From: Pseudomonadota bacterium
GTDB lineage: Bacteria; Pseudomonadota; Alphaproteobacteria; Rhizobiales; Rhizobiaceae
Direction: 5' to 3'
Assembly: GCA_023444445.1 (NCBI GenBank)
Contig: JAEXMK010000016.1
Location: 75,237 to 139,236 of the forward strand
Length of the DNA stretch: 64,000 bases
Position numbers and translations under genes: made by a program
Part shown: positions 1-8,789 of the stretch, in pieces
Numbering within the stretch: the first letter of the stretch is position 1
Layout of the letters: each line of letters begins with the position of its first letter
The notes under the pieces: generated by a model
Seen by the model: only the letters and a program-made list of their open reading frames with translations
What the model was told of the DNA's origin: nothing
The model's database searches: none

Positions 1-359
1 TCACCTTGTAATCCTTCTCGGAAAATGCGCCATTATCTCGGTTCTGTCGCCTGATCCACCGTGCGCACTGCGAAATATCGTCAGTTTCAAAAACGGGCTC
101 GTCGCCGCAAGGCCCAATCCGCATCAATACATAGCGCAATCAATATGCTCCTAAATTAATTATAAGGTATATTGAATATGGAGTGTGTACATCGTTTGCA
201 TACCCCAATTGGAGTAGGCCTGGTCAATCGGACTAGAGTGGACCGGAGGGGAGGGCCAGTCCTCAGGTGACAATAAGGCGGCTCAGGAAAGCAATGAGCT
301 CTGTCTGTCGTTTTGTATCCGTCTTGCTAGCTGCGGTCTATTGAGCGCCAGATCAGGGG
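1..359. other. Left-edge region without a supported gene
   Basis: No convincing coding region is visible here. A minus-strand frame of about 40 codons ending at position 1 has no recognisable product or SD. The stretch around 145-180 is A+T-rich and could hold a promoter, but no paired -35/-10 could be defended. Confidence 0.4.
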
Positions 360-845
360 TTACCACAGTTCGGCCAGACCGCCTGATGAGCCGTTGACTG
401 GATCGGTCTTCGGCTTTGGTAGTGCCTTTATCCGCGCAAGCGTGTCTTCTGTTGGTGCTGATGTTTGGATATCAGCGTGCTGCCCGGGTGGATATCCGCC
501 CACGACCTGAAAATCTGCGGAGGATTTCAGCCGCTTATGGCCAGTGCCTGCTGGCAACATCATACAGTCCCCTTGCGAGACTTCCATCCGCTCTCCATCC
601 GGGCCGCCGATCTGTAAAGTCGCATGACCCCGTCCGATGCCGAGAACCTCATGCGCGCCGCTGTGATAATGGTGATAGTCAAAGACACCGTTGCGCCAGA
701 TGCCCGTCCAGCCATTTTCGGAAAACATTGCTTCAAAGGCCGCCGTATCCGGGTGGGGACTGATTTGACGGTAGATGAGGACAGGAAATCGCTGGTTGTT
801 GGGAATATGTTCACTGGGATCAAAAGTGATTTTTTCAATTATCAT
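360..845 (-). CDS. Cupin-domain protein, function unknown
   Basis: This encodes about 161 residues when started at the ATG at 845, which is preceded by AAAGGG; a longer frame runs to 908 but has no better SD. The centre reads as a single cupin barrel: an H-x-H pair in YHHYHSGAHEVLGIGRG and a second conserved block with GDCMMLPAGTGHKRL near residues 95-115. Cupins of this size are usually small metal-binding proteins or sugar/auxin-like ligand binders, so no reaction can be assigned. It is transcribed away from the neighbouring histidine kinase, with about 300 bp between the two starts. It may be metal binding because several histidines of the usual site are present. Confidence 0.75.
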   Translation of the reverse strand: MIIEKITFDPSEHIPNNQRFPVLIYRQISPHPDTAAFEAMFSENGWTGIWRNGVFDYHHYHSGAHEVLGIGRGHATLQIGGPDGERMEVSQGDCMMLPAGTGHKRLKSSADFQVVGGYPPGQHADIQTSAPTEDTLARIKALPKPKTDPVNGSSGGLAELW

Positions 846-1076
846 GTCCGTCAGCCCTTTCGATGTCTTGCGGAACAGAGTGGCGGGAAGTTCTCTCCAA
901 ACCCGCAAAAATGGGATACAGAGTCGCGATGTTAAGTGCCGAGGTGTTCTTTTGTTCCGCGCAGTCGCGTCGTTATCGTGTCGCTTGCCTGCTGCAGAGC
1001 CGCTCGGGCAGAAGAGCCGCCCTGCGTGACGTTAAGAAAACCCCGCATTGCTCCGGCGGTCCAGCCCGCGATTAGG

Positions 1077-1145
1077 CTCCGACACACTCGACTTGCCACA
1101 TAAAGTGTTGTTAGCTCAGCACATGTGAGAGCGAATGTGTCGGAG
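1077..1145 (+). promoter_or_regulatory. Long inverted repeat covering the SD of the histidine kinase
   Basis: The arm CTCCGACACACTCG at 1077-1090 pairs with CGAATGTGTCGGAG at 1132-1145, with one mismatch in 14 positions and a 41-nt loop. The right arm includes the GGAG of the SD at 1142-1148, which precedes the ATG at 1153. As RNA it would hide the ribosome binding site; as DNA it could be a dyad operator. Only the repeat itself is seen; the role is inferred. Confidence 0.55.
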
Positions 1146-1152
1146 GGGCCGC

Positions 1153-2550
1153 ATGAGACTCAGGAACCAGATTCTTGCGCTGGCCATAGGGCCCCTTGTG
1201 CTGGCGATCATCATCATCACCGCACTCATCACCTGGCAATCAATGACGCTGGCGCGCACGAGCATCGACGCGTTTGAACGAAACATGCTCGCTGCCAAGG
1301 AGGCGGAACTCCTTAACCTCACCAATCTCGCCCTGTCTGCCATCCGCTCGGTTTATGACAAGGCCGGACCTGATGACGACGCGGCAAAGGAAGAGGTCAA
1401 GCGCATTTTGATGGACCTGGACTATGGCACGGACGGCTATTTCTTCGTCTATGACTATGACGGGTTGAACGTCGTTCATCCGCGACAGAATTTCCGACCG
1501 GGTAACAATTGGCTGGATCTTTATGATCCTGACGGCAACCGCGTCATTTACGACCTGATCCTCAAGGCGAAGGAAGGCGGAGGCCTTGTTCAGTACAAGT
1601 GGGAAAAACCCTCTACCCGGAAGACGGCCGACAAGCTGTCTTTTGCGGCCGGTCTCGACAAGTGGCGTTGGATGATCGGAACGGGGGTTTATCTGGATGA
1701 CGTCTTTGCAGCAACCGCGGCGGCCAAGGAAGAATTGCGCCACTCCATTACATGGAATTTTCTGATCGTTGCGCTGTTTGCTGTTCCTGCCGTGCTGTTG
1801 GTGTTTGCCACCTGCATGTTGCTCAATCTACGCCAGCAGAGGATGGCGGATGGGCGGCTCAAGGAATTGATGCAGCGAGTCATTGATACGCAGGAAGAGG
1901 AGCGCCTGCGTATCGCCCGCGAATTGCATGACGGTATTTCTCAAAATCTCGTCGGCGTGCGCTTCGCAATCGATCTTGCCAGGCGCAAGGTAACTCCTGA
2001 CAATGTCGGTGCCGTAGAGGCTATCGGCAAAGGGGCGGCCGCGTTGACCGAGGCAATCAAGGAGGTCCGCCGCATCTCCCACGACCTGCGCCCGCGCGTT
2101 CTTGATGACCTGGGATTGACCGCGGCTTTGGAGGCGCTGATTTCCAGCTTTTCCGAACGCACCGGTATTGCGGCAACGCTGGAATCGGTGGCCTTCAAGC
2201 ACATGCTCGTTCCCGAAGCACGTGTCGCCCTTTATCGCGTGGCGCAAGAGGCGCTGACCAATATTGAGCGTCATTCGAATGCGACGCGCGTAACCATCAG
2301 GTTCTCCAGCCGCGATGAACGCGTGCAGATGGTCGTCAGCGACAATGGCCGCGGATTTCCGGCTACCCGGAACGAGAGCGAAATGCCAGCCGATAGGGGG
2401 CTTGGCTTGCGAAACATGCAGGAACGCATGACCCATTTCGGAGGCAGGCTTGATGTGGAAAGCTCTGCCAAGGGAACGATTCTGCGAGCGGTTCTGCCCA
2501 TGACTGCCATGAAGGATCGCAGCCACCGTTTGCAGGAGGCCGCGGAATGA
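1153..2550 (+). CDS. Cache-domain sensor histidine kinase (NarL/HisKA_3 class)
   Basis: An inner-membrane sensor kinase of 465 residues. A first membrane helix lies near residues 8-28, a periplasmic single-Cache domain follows (roughly 35-195, with the conserved blocks GYFFVYDYDG and WRWMIGTGVYLDDV), then a second helix near 202-225. The cytoplasmic part has the HisKA_3 H-box RELHDGISQNL with His259 as phospho-acceptor, an N-box near QEALTNIERH and the ATP-binding loops DNGRGFP and GLGLRNMQERM. The ATG at 1153 was chosen over an in-frame start at 1135 because GGAGGGG lies 6 nt upstream. It overlaps the response regulator by ATGA. Single-Cache sensors of this type often detect small organic acids, which would suit the convergent TRAP transporter; that link is inference. 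Confidence 0.92.
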   Translation: MRLRNQILALAIGPLVLAIIIITALITWQSMTLARTSIDAFERNMLAAKEAELLNLTNLALSAIRSVYDKAGPDDDAAKEEVKRILMDLDYGTDGYFFVYDYDGLNVVHPRQNFRPGNNWLDLYDPDGNRVIYDLILKAKEGGGLVQYKWEKPSTRKTADKLSFAAGLDKWRWMIGTGVYLDDVFAATAAAKEELRHSITWNFLIVALFAVPAVLLVFATCMLLNLRQQRMADGRLKELMQRVIDTQEEERLRIARELHDGISQNLVGVRFAIDLARRKVTPDNVGAVEAIGKGAAALTEAIKEVRRISHDLRPRVLDDLGLTAALEALISSFSERTGIAATLESVAFKHMLVPEARVALYRVAQEALTNIERHSNATRVTIRFSSRDERVQMVVSDNGRGFPATRNESEMPADRGLGLRNMQERMTHFGGRLDVESSAKGTILRAVLPMTAMKDRSHRLQEAAE

Positions 2551-3179
2551 CAGTTCACCCTATCCGGGTTCTTCTTGTCGACAACCATCCTCTTATCCTC
2601 GACGGGTTGAAGGCAGTGCTTGAAACGTACGAGCACATCACTGTCGTCGGAACCGCAGTGTCTGCTATCGCGGGTATCGACGCGGCCGTCGCCACGCAAC
2701 CGCATGTCGTTCTGATGGATATCAACATGCCCCAGATCAATGGGATCGATGCCCTCGAACTGTTCAAGGAAAAACAGATTTCAGCGCGGGTGCTGATGTT
2801 GTCCATGCATGACAGCCGGGAATATATTTCGACATCGGTGATGTATGGTGCGGCTGGATATATCCTGAAGGATGTGGCCACCGAGGAAATCGTGGCGGCG
2901 ATCGACACCGTTGCGGCGGGTGGCACCTATTTCTCGTCAGGAGTCCGGGATGTGCTGATGGAGAGCTCCACTGGCAGGCTAAAGGAACTCACCACACGCG
3001 AGCAGGACGTTCTGCTTTTGATTGCAAGGGGAAAAAGCAATCGCGACGCCGCTCTGGCGCTCGATATCGCGGAGCGCACGATGGAAACCCACCGCAAGAA
3101 CATCAAGCGGAAACTGGATATTGCAACGACTGCCGGCCTCATTCGCTATGCGATAGACAACGGTCTTATCAAGGAGTAG
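2547..3179 (+). CDS. LuxR-family (NarL-type) response regulator
   Basis: A 210-residue response regulator. The receiver domain (about 1-125) carries the acidic pocket after RVLLVDNHP and the phospho-acceptor Asp58 in VVLMDINMPQ; Lys in GYILKDV is the usual conserved lysine. The C-terminal LuxR-type HTH (about 145-210) contains LTTREQDVLLLIARGKSNRDAA, AERTMETHRKNIKRKL. The start codon overlaps the kinase stop as ATGA, so the two are translationally coupled partners. It probably controls the convergent TRAP genes, as is common for TRAP-linked two-component pairs, but no binding site was identified. Confidence 0.93.
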   Translation: MTVHPIRVLLVDNHPLILDGLKAVLETYEHITVVGTAVSAIAGIDAAVATQPHVVLMDINMPQINGIDALELFKEKQISARVLMLSMHDSREYISTSVMYGAAGYILKDVATEEIVAAIDTVAAGGTYFSSGVRDVLMESSTGRLKELTTREQDVLLLIARGKSNRDAALALDIAERTMETHRKNIKRKLDIATTAGLIRYAIDNGLIKE

Positions 3180-3184
3180 CCGCG

Positions 3185-3225
3185 AAAAAGCGAGGCCCGC
3201 AAATGTGTCACCACCTGAGGGCCTC
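3185..3225 (-). terminator. Rho-independent terminator of the TRAP operon
   Basis: A perfect 7-bp stem, GAGGCCC at 3192-3198 with GGGCCTC at 3219-3225, followed on the minus strand by GC and five T. It lies just after the dctP-type stop codon. On the plus strand there is no T tract, so it serves mainly the minus-strand operon. Confidence 0.7.
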
Positions 3226-3243
3226 ACTGATAGTCAAATCTGC

Positions 3244-4356
3244 TTATTTGCCTGCGGTCTGCATCGCATAGCCATAGCTGTCATACGTGTATTCGGCGAC
3301 GCGGAACCATTCATAGCTCTCGTCGCGGAACTTTTTCCAGCCAGGATAGATCTTGGCCCATGTGGGATGCTTTTGCGTGTATTCGTCATAGAGTTCAAAG
3401 GTTGCCTTATAGGCGGCGTCGAGCACGTCCCGTGGCAACGGGCGAAGCTGCGTTCCCTTGGAAACCAGCGAGCGGATCGCATCCTTGTTCTTGACGTCGT
3501 ATAGTGCCTGCATGTTGATGTTGGCGGCCTTGCAGGCGGTCTCAAGCGCTGCCTTGTATTCATCAGGCAGGGCCGCATATTGATCCTTGTTGACGAAGAA
3601 GTGGATCGTCAGACCACCCTCCCAGAATGCCGGATAATAATAGTAGGGCGCAATCTGGTAGAAGCCGAGCTTTTCGTCGTCATAGGGACCGACCCACTCT
3701 GCGGCGTCAATGGTCCCGCGTTCCAGTGCCGGATAGATATCGCCGCCGGGAAGCTGCTGTGGCACGGCGCCGAGTTTCGCAAGCACCTGTCCGGCGACAC
3801 CGGCAATGCGCATCTTGAGGCCTTTTATATCCTCGATACTCTTGATCTCCTTGCGATACCAGCCACCCATCTGGGCGCCCGTCGCACCACCGGGAATGCC
3901 GATGACGCCATAGTCGGAGAGGAACTCGTTATAGGCCTCATTGCCGCCGCCGTGGTAGAGCCAGGCATTCTGCTGGCGGGCATTCAGGCCGAAGGGGATG
4001 GTCGAGCCGATGGCGAATGTCGGATCCTTGCCCGTGAAATAATAACCGCAGGTATGGGATATTTCGACAGTATTGGCCTTCACGGCATCTATGGCCTGAG
4101 TGCCGGGAACGATTTCACCGGCCTGAAAGACCTGGATGTCGAACTTGCCACCTGTTATTGCCCTTAGGGCGTTGGCCATGACGACGGCACCGCCGTAAAT
4201 CGTGTCCAGATTGTTCGGGAAACCTGACGTCAAACGCCAGCGAACGCTCGGCGACGACTGGGCTATGGCAGGTGTTGCAAGCGTCGAAGCCGCCGCTGCC
4301 GCCCCCGCAAGCACACCGCCTGACAGGAACTGTCTGCGGCCTGGATTGTCCTTCAT
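3244..4356 (-). CDS. TRAP transporter solute-binding protein (DctP family, TakP-like)
   Basis: A periplasmic binding protein of 370 residues. The N-terminus has a Tat-like signal with RRQFLSGG at residues 7-14 and a cleavage region ending TPAIAQS. The body resembles the 2-oxoacid-binding TakP branch of the DctP family: long for DctP, with blocks such as GLKMRIAGVAGQVL, PGGDIYPALERGTIDAAEW and VGPYDDEKLGF. It would deliver an organic acid, probably a 2-oxo or related carboxylate, to the DctQ/DctM membrane pair encoded upstream. The ATG has a strong GGAGGAGG SD. It is the last gene of dctQ-dctM-dctP on this strand. Substrate identity is inferred from family resemblance only. Confidence 0.9.
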   Translation of the reverse strand: MKDNPGRRQFLSGGVLAGAAAAASTLATPAIAQSSPSVRWRLTSGFPNNLDTIYGGAVVMANALRAITGGKFDIQVFQAGEIVPGTQAIDAVKANTVEISHTCGYYFTGKDPTFAIGSTIPFGLNARQQNAWLYHGGGNEAYNEFLSDYGVIGIPGGATGAQMGGWYRKEIKSIEDIKGLKMRIAGVAGQVLAKLGAVPQQLPGGDIYPALERGTIDAAEWVGPYDDEKLGFYQIAPYYYYPAFWEGGLTIHFFVNKDQYAALPDEYKAALETACKAANINMQALYDVKNKDAIRSLVSKGTQLRPLPRDVLDAAYKATFELYDEYTQKHPTWAKIYPGWKKFRDESYEWFRVAEYTYDSYGYAMQTAGK

Positions 4357-4418
4357 GATTTACCTCCTCCTGTTGAATATGTGTGACGTGCTCGGGCGCT
4401 TTCGTGGCCGGTCAATTG

Positions 4419-5924
4419 TCACGGTGTGCTTGGCTTGCCAAAGCTCGGCGCGGTATTGCCGGGCGCAAGGAACGGGTTTGCAAAAGGATCGGCATCCGTC
4501 CCGGCGCTGGGCATGGGGACGTTGATATGAATTGCGGAAGGATCCGCCACCCTGGCGCCTGACTTGTAGTGCATCACGATGCCGGGGAACGCGATGATGA
4601 TGATGACCATGGCAAGCTGGATGAAAAGATAGGGAATGGCGCCAAGATAGATTTGGCTTGATGTGACGGGCTGGATCGTCTGTCCGGTAATGCGATCCCT
4701 ATAGGCCCTTGTTGGCGCGACGGACCGCAAAAAGAACAGCGAGAAACCAAAGGGCGGGTGCATGAATGAGGTCTGCATATTGACCGCCAGCATCACGCCA
4801 AACCAGATCAGATCGATGCCAAGAGCATCGGCGACCGGCGCCAGAAGCGGAATGATAATGAAAGCCAGCTCGAAATAATCGAGGAAGAAGGCCAGGAAAA
4901 ACACCAGTAGATTGGCAACGATCAGAAAGCCGATCTCACCGCCCGGAACAGATGTCATCAGATGCTCGACCCAAACGTGGCCGTTCACGCCATAAAAGGT
5001 CAGGGAGAAGACACGCGCGCCGAGCAGGATGAGCAGGACGAAGGATGACAGTTTTGCCGTTGCGTAAAGCGACTGCTGGATAAGGCCGAAATTGAGCTTT
5101 CGGTTGGCAAGAGCAAGAGCAAGAGCGCCCACAGCACCCATGGCGCCGCCTTCCGTGGGTGTGGCGATGCCGAGGAAGATGGTGCCAAGCACGAGGAATA
5201 TCAGGACGAGCGGCGGCACCAGCGAGGTGACGACCTTGAGCAGCAATTTGCTGCCGCGCAGGGTCCGCGCCTCCAATGGCAGCGCCGGCACTTTTGCGGG
5301 GCTGATAATCGATGTCACGATGATGTAGAGCGTGTAGGCGCCGACGAGCATGAGGCCCGGAATGAGCGCACCCTTGTACATGTCACCAACCGAGCGGCCG
5401 AGCTGATCAGCCAGCACGATCAGGACGAGGCTTGGCGGTATGATCTGTGCAAGCGTGCCGGAAGCGGCAATCGTGCCGGCGGCGATCTTACGGTCGTAAC
5501 CGTAACGCAGCATGATCGGGAGGGAGATGAGACCCATCGAAATGACCGAGGCGGCGACGACGCCGGTAGTGGCCGCCAGAATAGCGCCAACGAAAATCAC
5601 CGCAAAGGCAATGCCGCCTCGGACTGGCCCAAACAGCTGTCCAATCGTATCCAAAAGGTCTTCCGCCATGCCGCTCTTTTCAAGGATAAGACCCATGAAG
5701 GTGAAGAAGGGTATGGCAAGCAACGTCTCGTTCGACATCTGGCCGAATATGCGATCGGGAATGGCCTGAAACAGGGTTGCGGGCAGCAGGCCGAGTTCGA
5801 TCCCGATGAAACCGAAAAAAAAGCCGACAAATGCCAGGGCAAAGGCCACCGGATACCCCAGCAGCAGCACGATGATGAGCGCAGCGAACATGATCGGCGC
5901 GAGATTTTCCGCAAGGAATGCCAT
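4419..5924 (-). CDS. TRAP transporter large permease (DctM family)
   Basis: A multi-spanning inner-membrane protein of 501 residues with many hydrophobic segments, and family blocks such as LLAIPFFTFMGLILEKSGMA, a glycine/alanine-rich AASGTLAQIIPPS and MLAVNMQTSFMHPPFGFSLF. It forms the ion-coupled translocation subunit that works with the DctQ protein and the periplasmic DctP protein. It is longer than the usual ~425 residues, with a C-terminal hydrophilic tail, which is typical of the TakM-like branch. It lies 17 nt after dctQ and 62 nt before dctP. Confidence 0.92.
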   Translation of the reverse strand: MAFLAENLAPIMFAALIIVLLLGYPVAFALAFVGFFFGFIGIELGLLPATLFQAIPDRIFGQMSNETLLAIPFFTFMGLILEKSGMAEDLLDTIGQLFGPVRGGIAFAVIFVGAILAATTGVVAASVISMGLISLPIMLRYGYDRKIAAGTIAASGTLAQIIPPSLVLIVLADQLGRSVGDMYKGALIPGLMLVGAYTLYIIVTSIISPAKVPALPLEARTLRGSKLLLKVVTSLVPPLVLIFLVLGTIFLGIATPTEGGAMGAVGALALALANRKLNFGLIQQSLYATAKLSSFVLLILLGARVFSLTFYGVNGHVWVEHLMTSVPGGEIGFLIVANLLVFFLAFFLDYFELAFIIIPLLAPVADALGIDLIWFGVMLAVNMQTSFMHPPFGFSLFFLRSVAPTRAYRDRITGQTIQPVTSSQIYLGAIPYLFIQLAMVIIIIAFPGIVMHYKSGARVADPSAIHINVPMPSAGTDADPFANPFLAPGNTAPSFGKPSTP

Positions 5925-5941
5925 TATTGTTGTTCCTTCGA

Positions 5942-6490
5942 TCAGAGCATTGCCGCTTCGGCGTCTGCCGCTGCAACCGGATCAGGAATATCGCCACGCA
6001 GGATCGCGACGCGCTTGATGAGTTCCGAAAGGCCCTGCAGGGCGAGCAGGCTGAAGCCGATCGGTATCAGTGCCCAGACCGGCCACTGGATGAGACCGCC
6101 CGTATTGTTCGATACTTCACCGGAGGCGAATTTCTGCAGGAATACCGGCCAGGAGAGGTACACCGTGATGAGACAGAAAGGCAGGAGAAAGAAGATCGTC
6201 CCGAGAATGTCGACCCACAGCTGCCCTTTGCGGGGAAGATTTCCGTAGACCAGATCGACCTTTACGTGCTCGTTGTTCAGAAGCGTGTAGGCCGCGGCGA
6301 TCAGAAACACCGCAGAAAACAAGTACCACTGCGATTCCAGCCAGGCGTTTGAACTCATGGAAAACGCCTTGCGCATGATAGCGTTGATGGCGCTGATGAA
6401 GATGGCCGCAAGAAGCAGCCAGGAAATAGATTTGCCAATGGCTGAATTGGCAGCATCGATGGCGCGCGAAACGGCCAATAGAAACTTCAT
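5942..6490 (-). CDS. TRAP transporter small permease (DctQ family)
   Basis: A four-helix inner-membrane protein of 182 residues, with hydrophobic segments near SISWLLLAAIFISAINAI, YLFSAVFLIAAAYTLL, LGTIFFLLPFCLITVYL and ALIPIGFSLLALQGL. The signature region between helices 2 and 3 (NNEHVKVDLVYGNLP) matches DctQ. The start at 6490 was chosen because GGAGG lies 5 nt upstream; an extended frame to 6580 has no such support. It is the first gene of the TRAP operon. Confidence 0.9.
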   Translation of the reverse strand: MKFLLAVSRAIDAANSAIGKSISWLLLAAIFISAINAIMRKAFSMSSNAWLESQWYLFSAVFLIAAAYTLLNNEHVKVDLVYGNLPRKGQLWVDILGTIFFLLPFCLITVYLSWPVFLQKFASGEVSNNTGGLIQWPVWALIPIGFSLLALQGLSELIKRVAILRGDIPDPVAAADAEAAML

Positions 6491-6607
6491 GATATCCTCC
6501 CCGAAAGCGGCCACGTACTCCTCAATACGCGAGCGGTCGCTATAGGTCGGGCACGATATCAACCCCCGCTTCATGCTCAAGGGCTATGGAAGGCCGATTT
6601 TTCCAGG

Positions 6608-6627
6608 CATACCGAGAACTGGGTATG
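6608..6627. repeat. Palindrome upstream of dctQ
   Basis: CATACC at 6608-6613 and GGTATG at 6622-6627 form a perfect 6-bp inverted repeat with an 8-nt spacer, about 120 bp upstream of the TRAP operon start. The minus-strand continuation is A-rich rather than T-rich, so an operator is more likely than a terminator. The binding protein is unknown. Confidence 0.35.
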
Positions 6628-6667
6628 TGGGGGGAATGGCGGGAAAACAGGGGTGACGTTGCGCCGC

Positions 6668-7909
6668 CTACCCGAGAACCTGAAGTACCGAGGCCAAAAG
6701 CATGTTGCATCCGGCTACACTATGTTCGGGCTCGACGTATTCGCACTCATTATGACTAAGACCATCCCGGCATGGAACGAAGATCATTGCTGATGGAGCG
6801 ACGCGATTCATGAAAAGGGCGTCGTGAAACGCGCCGGACAACATGCGTTGCGTCACGAAACTCCGCTCCAGTGCGGCGCTATCCAACCTCTTGAGAATAT
6901 GCTCGGGGAAATTAGCCGGCGGCATGTCGAAGATCTGTGCGATCGTTGCTTCACAATTTTGATCGCTCGCTGCCGTCTGGATCACGGCACGAATTTTATT
7001 CTCCATTGTGTCAAGCGCGTCGGATGATGGATGTCTGATATCCACCGTAAAGGTGACGGTCTGCGGGATGGCGTTGACGGCGCCGGGCTGCAATGCAATT
7101 CGTCCGACGGTGAAGCGGGCGGCGGTATCCTGCGGCATCATGGCGGGGAACAGCAATCCAAGTGCACTGACAGCGGCATGGAAGGGGTCGCGCCGGTACG
7201 GCAGCGCCGTGGTGCCCGCATGCGCGGTCTGGCCGGTGATGGATACTTCCAGCCAGCGTGTGCCCTGTATGCCCGTCACTATGCCAATAGGAACGCCCTG
7301 TTTCTCAAGAGACGGACCCTGTTCGATGTGGACCTCGATATAAGCAAATACCGGAAAGCCGAGATCGCGCATTTTGGCTTCCGGCAGGCTCTCCAGGGTT
7401 GCGGAAAGCTCGCCCGTAAAATCGGCGCCGTTATCCGTGGCAAGGAGCTTCATCCAGTCCTGCGGTATTTTTTGGGAGGCAAAAGCCATCGATCCCATGC
7501 AGCCCGGAGCAAAACGGCAACCTTCTTCGTTGGTGAAGGCGACGACCTCGACTGGCCGTTCCGTCACGATCTCCAGGTCCTCAAGTGTTTCGAGAACCTC
7601 GAATGCCGAGAGCGTTCCCAGCGCTCCATCAAACCGGCCGCCTGCGGGCTGACTGTCAAGGTGGCTGCCGATCAGAAGCGGCGAAAGTGTTTCGTCACGG
7701 CCGCTGCGGCGAATGAAAAGATTGGCGACGGGATCCTGAAACACCGAAAATCCCCTGCTGATGGCGAGTTCCGCCAGCAGCCGTCTTGCCTCGCGATCCA
7801 GTCCGGTCAGCGCCTGGCGGTTGACGCCGCCCTTTTCGGTTGCTCCGATTGTTGCAAACCGGTCTAGATTTGCCAGCAGTCTTTCACCGTTGATCGAAAA
7901 CTTTGCCAT
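6668..7909 (-). CDS. M20-family amidohydrolase (N-carbamoyl-L-amino-acid hydrolase / allantoate amidohydrolase type)
   Basis: A 413-residue zinc-dependent hydrolase. Family features: the metal-binding SHLDSQPAGGRFDGALG block, EEGCRFAPGCMGS for further metal ligands, HIEQGPSLE, and a dimerisation domain with AHAGTTALPYRRDP; the C-terminal motif SHNECEY completes the active site. Such enzymes remove a carbamoyl group from N-carbamoyl amino acids or ureido acids in the cytoplasm. The start at 7909 (MAKFSINGERLL) fits the family; the frame reaches 7957 but would overlap the upstream gene. It lies 13 nt after the BtpA-family gene. The exact substrate cannot be told from sequence. Confidence 0.88.
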   Translation of the reverse strand: MAKFSINGERLLANLDRFATIGATEKGGVNRQALTGLDREARRLLAELAISRGFSVFQDPVANLFIRRSGRDETLSPLLIGSHLDSQPAGGRFDGALGTLSAFEVLETLEDLEIVTERPVEVVAFTNEEGCRFAPGCMGSMAFASQKIPQDWMKLLATDNGADFTGELSATLESLPEAKMRDLGFPVFAYIEVHIEQGPSLEKQGVPIGIVTGIQGTRWLEVSITGQTAHAGTTALPYRRDPFHAAVSALGLLFPAMMPQDTAARFTVGRIALQPGAVNAIPQTVTFTVDIRHPSSDALDTMENKIRAVIQTAASDQNCEATIAQIFDMPPANFPEHILKRLDSAALERSFVTQRMLSGAFHDALFMNRVAPSAMIFVPCRDGLSHNECEYVEPEHSVAGCNMLLASVLQVLG

Positions 7910-7922
7910 CGCTGTTTTTCCC

Positions 7923-8765
7923 TCAGGCTTCAAGGCCGGGACGGGCTGCGGCAACAAAAGAACGTACCCGCGCCAGCTCGACCGGGTTCCACCAGACGCC
8001 GCCTTCCTTCAACGATGACGCCACGATCACGCCGCTGGTGCGTTTGAGAATGTCGACGATATTGCCCTCATTGACACCCGACCCGACCAGCAGCGGCAAA
8101 TGTGTTGCCGCACCGATTTCCTCGATTTCTTCCAGGGTCGCACTGTTGCCGGTGCGCTGGCCTGTCGCGATGACCCCGTCGGCGTCGAAGAAGGCAAGGT
8201 CGCGCGTCAGTTCATCAATGCTGCGATCTGCCGTGATGGCGTGGGCGCCGTGCTTGACATGGCTGTCGGCAAAAACCTTGATGTGCTCTGCCCGCAGCAG
8301 CGAACGGTAACGCATCGCCTCGGCTGCGCGCCCCTCCATGAAACCCTCATTGGCCACATAGGCATTGGCCCATTGATTGACGCGGATGAACTTTGCCCCG
8401 CCCGCCATGGCTATGGCGAAGGCTGGAATGGGGGCATTTGCCAGCACGTTGATGCCCACGGGAACGCCGGCGGCACGAACGATACGGTCTGTCACCACGC
8501 TCATGAAGGCTGATGTTTCCGGTCCGATATCGTCGGGCTTGGAGAAAGGCACGTCCCCATGATTTTCGATGATCAGCCCGTGCATGCCGCCTCCAACGAG
8601 GCGTTCCGCATCGCGCATGCAGGTATCATAGATCGCATCCATGCTCGCGCTGCGATAACGCGGCGCTCCGGGAAAGGCCGGGCAATGGATCATGCCGATC
8701 AGCGCTTTGCTGCGACCGAAAATTTCCTTGATAGCATTGGCCGCGTTGTCGGATATGGTCTGCAT
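7923..8765 (-). CDS. BtpA/SgcQ-family TIM-barrel protein
   Basis: A 280-residue protein of the BtpA family: near the N-terminus GMIHCPAFPGAPRY, then LIIENHGDVPF, PVGINVLANAP, FADSHVKHGAHA, and the phosphate-binding-like end LLVGSGVNEGNI and VIVASSLKEGGVWWN. BtpA was first noted in photosystem I biogenesis, but most bacterial members (SgcQ) sit in carbohydrate or nucleoside catabolic clusters and are predicted TIM-barrel enzymes. Here it is next to a PfkB kinase and an amidohydrolase, which supports a catabolic role. It starts only 24 bp from the divergent kinase gene. SD: AAGGGA, 5 nt upstream. Confidence 0.88.
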   Translation of the reverse strand: MQTISDNAANAIKEIFGRSKALIGMIHCPAFPGAPRYRSASMDAIYDTCMRDAERLVGGGMHGLIIENHGDVPFSKPDDIGPETSAFMSVVTDRIVRAAGVPVGINVLANAPIPAFAIAMAGGAKFIRVNQWANAYVANEGFMEGRAAEAMRYRSLLRAEHIKVFADSHVKHGAHAITADRSIDELTRDLAFFDADGVIATGQRTGNSATLEEIEEIGAATHLPLLVGSGVNEGNIVDILKRTSGVIVASSLKEGGVWWNPVELARVRSFVAAARPGLEA

Positions 8766-8773
8766 TTCAGTCC

Positions 8774-8783
8774 CTTTCGAAAG
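8774..8783. promoter_or_regulatory. Palindrome in the 24-bp gap between divergent starts
   Basis: CTTTCGAAAG is a perfect 10-bp palindrome centred between the start codons of the BtpA-family gene and the PfkB kinase gene. It also contains the SD of the BtpA gene on the minus strand (AAAGGG). The gap is too small for two promoters. Confidence 0.3.
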
Positions 8784-8789
8784 TTCTCC

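Noticed and set aside
1-126. A partial minus-strand gene at the left edge
   Set aside because: The frame is about 40 codons, lacks an SD and resembles no protein.
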